The translations under genes and the position numbers were made by a program. Shown one piece after another: positions 58,730-64,000 of a stretch of 64,000 bases of DNA. The notes beneath the pieces are model-generated. The model was not told the DNA's origin. It worked only from the letters and a program-made list of their open reading frames with translations, and searched no databases. Location: positions 43,894,180 to 43,958,179 of the forward strand of contig CM055101.1 in NCBI GenBank assembly GCA_029204225.1, written 5' to 3'. The DNA is from Diphasiastrum complanatum (Eukaryota; Streptophyta; Lycopodiopsida; Lycopodiales; Lycopodiaceae). Position 1 is the first letter of the stretch. Every line of letters begins with the position of its first letter.

Positions 58730-61700
58730 GAAACAGATTCCACTGCTGCAACCATTTTGTGCCAATCTGCTTCATTGTGTGTGCACAGAGAACCGCATGG
58801 TTTTACATACACTTTGTGAAGCAATCTATTGTATCTACCAACCATAAGAATGAAGATCATGAAAATATAGAGTACATGAAGGACAAATGGTAACCTCGCG
58901 TTGTCCAAAAGTGGACTTTGCAATGTCTCCCTGACACTATTCGAACTTTATGTGAGGCCCCTCTGTGTCCACCAGCTGGAGAACATGATACATTGGCTGC
59001 AAGACCTGTACTAATTCTTCTACCTGCCTCCGGAAACTCTCGACAAATACGATACTCAGTTCTTGAGTACAATGCCATTGCACATCTTCAGAACTGGCTA
59101 CCATCTTGTACAACTCATGTTCTCATCTTGTACTAGTTAAAATCTCTCAAGCACAAGAAAATGCCAAGTGAACCTGATGGGTGCATGCTTCTTCGGATCC
59201 AGCTGGCTTGTGTACGTGTCAAACATGGTCAAAGTGCAATGTTTCCTCATGACAGACAAAGTTCACACTGGGAAGAGCCTTGGAATCCGTTCATGATACC
59301 CATGAAAAGCTTGCGATGTCCTGCATGAGGTCAATAGAGTGGCCCACACATGAAGCCCAAACTATGCTGGGAAAATTTCGATTTATCATCACCCCCATGG
59401 ATCTATAGATTGTAGTATTGTTTGTGACAACTTGAACGACGGCATCACTTGAACCACATGGGCAACGCCAACATATCCCAAATACTTTATCAATAAATTC
59501 AGTGGATTGTGCTGCTGCACTCTGAGATTCATTCACTACTTTTAAGGAACATGATATCCATGCAAGAAGATACCAAAATATTGATGATGGGCCTCTGTCA
59601 TATGTTTATCTACCAATCTGACATGATGGAACACCTATTAGTAGCCCAAGATATCCCTTCTGATGTACACCTCCCTTCTTAGTTAAGTAGTGCATAAAGC
59701 ATCCCTCACGGGGGCTTTCCACAATACATCACACGACCCAAGCTCAGTTGGTTAGCTTGACATCCAAAGTTTCTTCGGTCTCAAGTTCGAGCCTCCCCTT
59801 GGAAACCAAGAAGCACAATACATCACATGTGATAATCTCGTCTTCCATTTCTTCTGAAAATGGCAGTGTCAGTCAATGCAAGTGGGAGGTTGCCAGGGTA
59901 GAACTCACAAACCAACCGTGTAACATGATCAAGGTGTGTTCTTTGTTAGATGCCTGAAATGGATTATGGTATGCCCCGTATCATTTTAGTGGTCTGGCAT
60001 GTAGATTAGGCTATCGTGCATGCACTGTAGATCCATGGTGCTTTACAGGCATTGTCCCTTTGTATGTACACGTTTGTGGCTCCTCAAAGTTCTCCCTCAC
60101 AGGTGGGAGCTGCTGTTTGTGCTCTTGACGACCCTGCACCTGAAGGATACACCTGACGTCTCACACACCTGGATGGTTCTCTTCTTCATGTAGTATCATG
60201 AGAGAGGTCCGTTGCTGCTGGATGAGGCCAAGAATGCCTTGCATCTGATGGTGATGGCCTGGAGGGCCCTTCAAAAGTGCTGGGAGCTGCTGCACTAGTG
60301 CGAGAGCCTCGTGAAGTACCAGAGCCTCCAGGTGTCCGCTGTAGTTTTGTTGTAGCTACTGTGTATGACCACTAGCACACGTGGCCATTTTGTCTGAAGT
60401 CTCTAAGAGCATACCCCTCTCTGCCAGAGTGACATGTGCATACAAGGCAATGCCCTGCGTCCTACCATCTGGCAATGCACCGGACGCTCATGAGAGTGCT
60501 AGAGTACGTGTATCTCCCAATGAAGGGAGTGCCATCTCCGTGCTCTTAATCAGGGCACCTCCTCTCCATTCACTATTCCAACCTCCTCCCACATACCTTG
60601 CCCACCCTTCGATTGACATGGCTGAAAACTGTGCTAGATTCAAACACTACACTGGCTGAAAAGGATGCCAGTGGTTTATAGGCCAAAGTTTGTTGCTTTA
60701 CTGTAGTGAATTTTAGCAACTGAAATGGATACTTGTAGCAATCCTAGCGTTGATTCAAGCCCTCAATCACTGATTGTCGTGTCTTCTAGGCTCCACTATC
60801 TGCAAAGACTATAAAGCCGTCTACAAGTTGCCCAAAATTGAGAATTGCTGATTTCCCTCTCTACACCTACCAAACCCCAGTGTGATGCTCACGATCGCTC
60901 TCTTGTTGCATTTAGCTTCGATTTACGATCTTTGTCGCCAACTTTTGCCTCCCGTAGCCTCTTCCACATTTTCCTTCCAAAAACACTTTTTGCAAAAGAG
61001 GGGCATGAGGGGCTTGGGCCCTTTTCAAAAATCTCTTACAGTTTTATTTGTGTTCCACAGTACAGAACACACTCGTTCCTGAACAAGCATTCCAGAATGC
61101 TCACAAATTTGGAACTCAATCTGATGTATCTATGATGTCACTTGATGTCAACAATCATGTATATGCTCTTGAATGAAAGGAAAATACTAGCTATCAGCTG
61201 CAATCCTTGTTACATTGCTATTTTACTTCTAAGGTGACAGTTTCCTGTCCCAGCTGCTGACTTGCCTTTCTAGCATTCAGAAGTAAAACAGCTGTTATTT
61301 CCATGTTTCAAGTTTTATGGACTGAATGTTCTTACTATTTGCAGGCGGGACTGTTTGCTCATCTGTAATCCTAAAGAGCTGAGTACTTACTAGTAGTTTT
61401 TATAAGCCAAAATCTTAGCTGCCTGCCAAATTAACACAATATTTAAATGCATGTATAGGTAATTTGGCGATGCTGTGTTTTCTGTGCAGGTTCTATGCAT
61501 CTGAAGTACTTTTGGCTTTAGAGTATTTGCACATGCTGGGAGTGGTGTACAGAGATCTGAAGCCTGAAAATGTCCTTGTTAGAGAGGATGGCCATATTAT
61601 GCTATCAGATTTTGATTTGTCATTGAGATGCATTGTTAGTCCAACCCTAGTGAAATCTGCTTCAGTAGTAGATCCAGATTTTTCGAAAAGAGGCCCTGCA

Positions 61701-62375
61701 TATTGTGTTCAGCCGGCTTGTGTCGAGCCATCTTGCACTCAACCTGCATGCGTCCAGCCTTCGTGTGTACAACCATCGTGTTTTGTTCCGCGCTTACTTC
61801 CTCAGAAGTCCAAGAAGAATAGGAAACCTAAGAGTGAGATTGGTAATCAAGTAACACCCCTTCCGGAGCTTGTTGCTGAGCCCACAGATGCTCGATCGAT
61901 GTCCTTTGTTGGGACACACGAGTACCTTGCCCCTGAAATTATCAAAGGTGAAGGCCATGGCAGTGCTGTTGACTGGTGGACCTTTGGGATTTTCTTATAT
62001 GAGCTTCTTCATGGGAAAACGCCTTTCAAGGGATCAGGAAACAGGGCAACGTTGTTTAATGTAGTTGGACAACCGTTAAAATTTCCTGAGACATCTGGTG
62101 TAAGTTTTGCTGCTAGGGATCTCATAAGAGGCTTGCTGGTTAAAGATCCTCAGCATAGACTAGCATCAAAGCGTGGGGCAACAGAAATAAAGCAGCATCC
62201 ATTCTTTGATGGTGTAAATTGGGCTTTGATCCGGTCTGCTATGCCGCCAGAGATACCCAAGTCTTTGGAGTCTGAAGTACCTACAACTAAAGCAGCTCTC
62301 CCTTCAGCTGAAAAACAAGGTGCGAATGGGGACTCAAATTCCTCGGGATCTTACTTGGATTTTGATTTCTTTTAG
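56525..62375 (+). CDS. AGC-VIII protein kinase, D6PK-like, two exons
   Basis: Exons 56525-57225 and 61490-62375 join AG|G in phase 2 and give 528 residues. D6PK-type kinases are plasma-membrane Ser/Thr kinases that phosphorylate PIN auxin exporters. A Ser/Asn-rich N-terminus (1-110) precedes the kinase domain. The Gly loop GCGDIGSV is at 138-145, Lys160 (AMK), Glu179, YRDLKPEN at 254-261, and DFD, which replaces DFG as in plant AGC-VIII kinases, at 274-276. The insertion between DFD and the activation loop holds six Cys at five-residue spacing (306-331) and a basic KSKKNRKPK. The activation loop [15 protein letters not shown] has the PDK1-type Ser at 372. The C-terminus DFDFF fits the PDK1-docking hydrophobic motif. 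The intron position before FYASEVL is typical of the family. Intact and probably active. Confidence 0.95.
58217..58247. repeat. (GA)n microsatellite
   Basis: About 15 AG units. Confidence 0.95.
58681..58727. repeat. (CT)n microsatellite
   Basis: About 23 CT units. Confidence 0.95.
59291..59536 (-). pseudogene. hAT transposase fragment (DUF659 domain)
   Basis: The minus-strand frame reads [18 protein letters not shown], then [18 protein letters not shown] and QDIASF. This is the DUF659 core of plant hAT transposases (VVQVVTDNASNY, CAAHCLDLML, from memory). The catalytic Asp of TDN is Asn here. Neither the BED finger nor the C-terminal dimerisation domain could be read nearby, so it is a remnant. 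Confidence 0.7.
59734..59813 (+). mobile_element. tRNA-derived retroposon (minimal SINE), 80 bp
   Basis: It is flanked by a perfect 14-bp direct repeat CACAATACATCACA (59720-59733 and 59814-59827). The 80-bp body has a tRNA D-arm/box A-like AGCTCAGTTGGTTAGCTTG (59741-59759) and a box B-like AAGTTCGAGCC (59783-59793), with spacing like a tRNA. It ends AAACCAAGAAG, without a long A tail. Acceptor-stem pairing is poor, so it is not a working tRNA gene. Confidence 0.7.
61490..62375 (+). CDS. D6PK-like kinase, exon 2 (residues 234-528)
   Basis: It begins after TTTTCTGTGCAG and encodes the C-lobe: catalytic loop, DFD, Cys-rich insertion, activation loop, [20 protein letters not shown], the HPFF motif near residue 480, and the C-terminal tail ending at TAG 62373-62375. 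Confidence 0.95.
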
Positions 62376-64000
62376 TTGTTGGTGTACATCACCTTACATT
62401 GATCAGCATGACGATGAAAGTCTGCTTGCAACTCTTGTAATATTATCAAACCTGGTGCAGATGCACTATTAAGGTAGAGACCGTTTCTCCTTGGGCTGAA
62501 AAATTTCGCTTTCCTGCAGTTTTCTATCCATCGTGACCCTTTTGATGGGTGGTGTTTTTTTGGTAATATTCTGCACAAGACACATCAAGAAAGTTGTATT
62601 ATATTTCCTTTGAGTGGGTAGAGCGGGTAAGTATACCTCATTGCCTTTGAGATACAAATGCTCTATTTTTATTAGCATGGACAGTTTCTTCAGTCAATAA
62701 ATTTCCATTCAGTTTCACATGGCAGCTCTGGAATAATTCAAATACTAAGATCAAGTTTTTTCATGCTCATCTTTCTTATGTAAATGTTCCCATTGTATTT
62801 ATGTTTGTATGCTGCTTGTTACAAATACACAGTATTTTGATTTGTTGCCCTCTATTACATAATAATCATTTGATTGCAATCTTATGCGGTAGTCATTTGT
62901 GTGAAATAATACGTAGTAGTCATGTATGTTATATTTGGCCCATGTTTCTTTGTTCTATCTCAACAATTGATAACTCATTATCCAGCATACTTCAAAGAAT
63001 CTTATTGTTGATGAATGGCGGTTTATGTAAATACTGCTCATTGTTGATGAAATGGTGGTTATTTACAGACTGCTCATTATTTGGAATCTTGTTACACTTT
63101 GGACATTCTATTGCACAAACACTGTGTAGTGGCCCGTGGATAGGTCATAGAGTATGCTTTTGACACACATCGCCAAAACCCTTCCAGTGAGTCATGTAAT
63201 GTGTTAATTGTAGTTGCATAATATGCTAATCATATGAGAACACTTTTCGCCAATTCTTTAGGTATAGTGCAACCTTTTACCTTTAATTACTGATTTTTAA
63301 AATTCTTGTCACAAAAAAATCATAATCACCTAAAAATACACTTCAATTTCATGGAAGAAAAGAAAAAAAATGACTGCTCGTTGCCATTACATTTGTCAAT
63401 GCTACTGGGTTAGCATTGCTTCCCTGCCAATGCATGTCAGTGGTGGGCCTCCTCTACACCCCTTGGTGTAGGACTGACTTGCTAAGAACATAATGTAAGC
63501 AGCCTCATGTAGCGAGGGAAAGGCACTATTGGATACATTGTCGCACAAGGCAATATGTTTACTTCTGTGATTCTGGACGGTACATTGGTCTGTGTGTTTT
63601 CTCAAGCTATCTTTGAAATGAAACATGCAAGATCTCTCACGTCCTTCCATAGGCATATCATCTCCAGCACCATAAAGTATCTCTACGCACTGCCGCCCAA
63701 TTGGCCTCAGCCTCATTTGCCATAAATCCTCGAAAGTGAACAGTTTCCAGGGCATTTTTTTTCATTTATAGCATTCAACATCTCCCAAAACTTGATTTGC
63801 GCCTTTGTATCTTCAACTTTCATCTCACAAATTGCTAATGTTTGTAAGCTTTGAATGCTGCAGAATCACAGTGCCAATTGAAACCAAGCAAATATTCGGT
63901 TAGAGACAAGCAACACACAACTTATCAAAACAAAGCCCAAATTAGGTTAATTGACCTGGGATCGTAGACATGTGATGCCATTGTAGTCCAACCACGTATT
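62376..64000. other. 3' UTR and downstream region of the kinase
   Basis: AT-rich sequence after the stop codon; the 3' UTR should lie in the first few hundred bases. Further on, only the minus-strand frame at 63755-63402 looks coding. Confidence 0.5.
63402..63755 (-). pseudogene. Possible transposase-derived fragment, 117 codons
   Basis: The frame contains MEGRERSCMFHFKDSLRKHT followed by KHIALCDN and FPSLHEAAYIMF. The Cys/His-spaced SCxFHFxxSLxxHT pattern resembles a segment seen in some plant DNA-transposase-like proteins, from memory and uncertain. No start or end of an element was found, and the catalytic residues are not visible. Confidence 0.3.

Larger units (their letters stand above)
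57226..61489 (+). other. Intron of the D6PK-like kinase, 4264 bp
   Basis: GT..AG intron. It holds a GA microsatellite (58217-58247), a CT microsatellite (58681-58727), a minus-strand hAT remnant (59291-59536) and a tRNA-like retroposon (59734-59813). Other frames in it have no known domain. Confidence 0.9.

Noticed and set aside
60381..60659. Plus-strand 92-codon ORF in the kinase intron
   Set aside because: No recognised domain and no splice link to the kinase; probably chance within hAT-related or other intronic sequence.

Overview
The window is nuclear DNA from a land plant with a large, retrotransposon-rich genome. It carries two spliced plant genes, many broken Ty1/copia and Ty3/gypsy retrotransposons primed by initiator Met-tRNA, a hAT (DUF659) remnant, a tRNA-derived retroposon and many GA/CT microsatellites. 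The very long transposon-filled intron suggests a fern, gymnosperm or similar large-genome plant rather than a compact angiosperm; I cannot name the species.

Two host genes can be read through their splice junctions. (1) Minus strand, 21662 down to 4368: an eight-exon gene for a 313-residue coiled-coil protein of the Arabidopsis At4g15545-like family. All splice phases agree and no stop interrupts the exons. Its second intron (21017 to 6117, 14.9 kb) is packed with nested retrotransposon debris. (2) Plus strand, 56525 to 62375: a two-exon AGC-VIII protein kinase of the D6PK-like type (528 residues), with all catalytic motifs and one 4.26-kb intron holding a hAT fragment, a tRNA-like retroposon with a 14-bp target duplication, and GA/CT microsatellites. 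A third host-derived piece, at 35214-35576, is a decayed fragment of an ALY/REF (THO4) RNA-binding domain.

Mobile-element layout: 1-3258 broken copia plus LTR; 7800-18460 (inside the intron) several copia and gypsy fragments in both orientations, one 650-bp copia LTR with PBS, and a 716-bp solo LTR with a 5-bp target duplication; 23240-28261 a complete young element with two 1218-bp LTRs, a CCAAC target duplication and a PBS, but no gag-pol (LARD-like); 29826-30110 gypsy integrase; 30333-31664 a large inverted repeat fused into a copia element that runs to about 34690; 37056-38290 gypsy; 39776-44550 copia pieces with LTRs; 47700-49870 copia with PBS and LTR; 51301-52990 copia.

The main items for follow-up are the 15-kb transposon-filled intron in a conserved gene, the intact non-autonomous LTR element, the long inverted repeat, a periodic array of a 12-bp dyad motif (47270-47589), a four-G-box plus TATA cluster (29516-29648), and an unrecognised cysteine-rich pseudogene (50113-51063). 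I saw no CRISPR array, rRNA or functional tRNA gene. No feature here clearly amounts to a new system.
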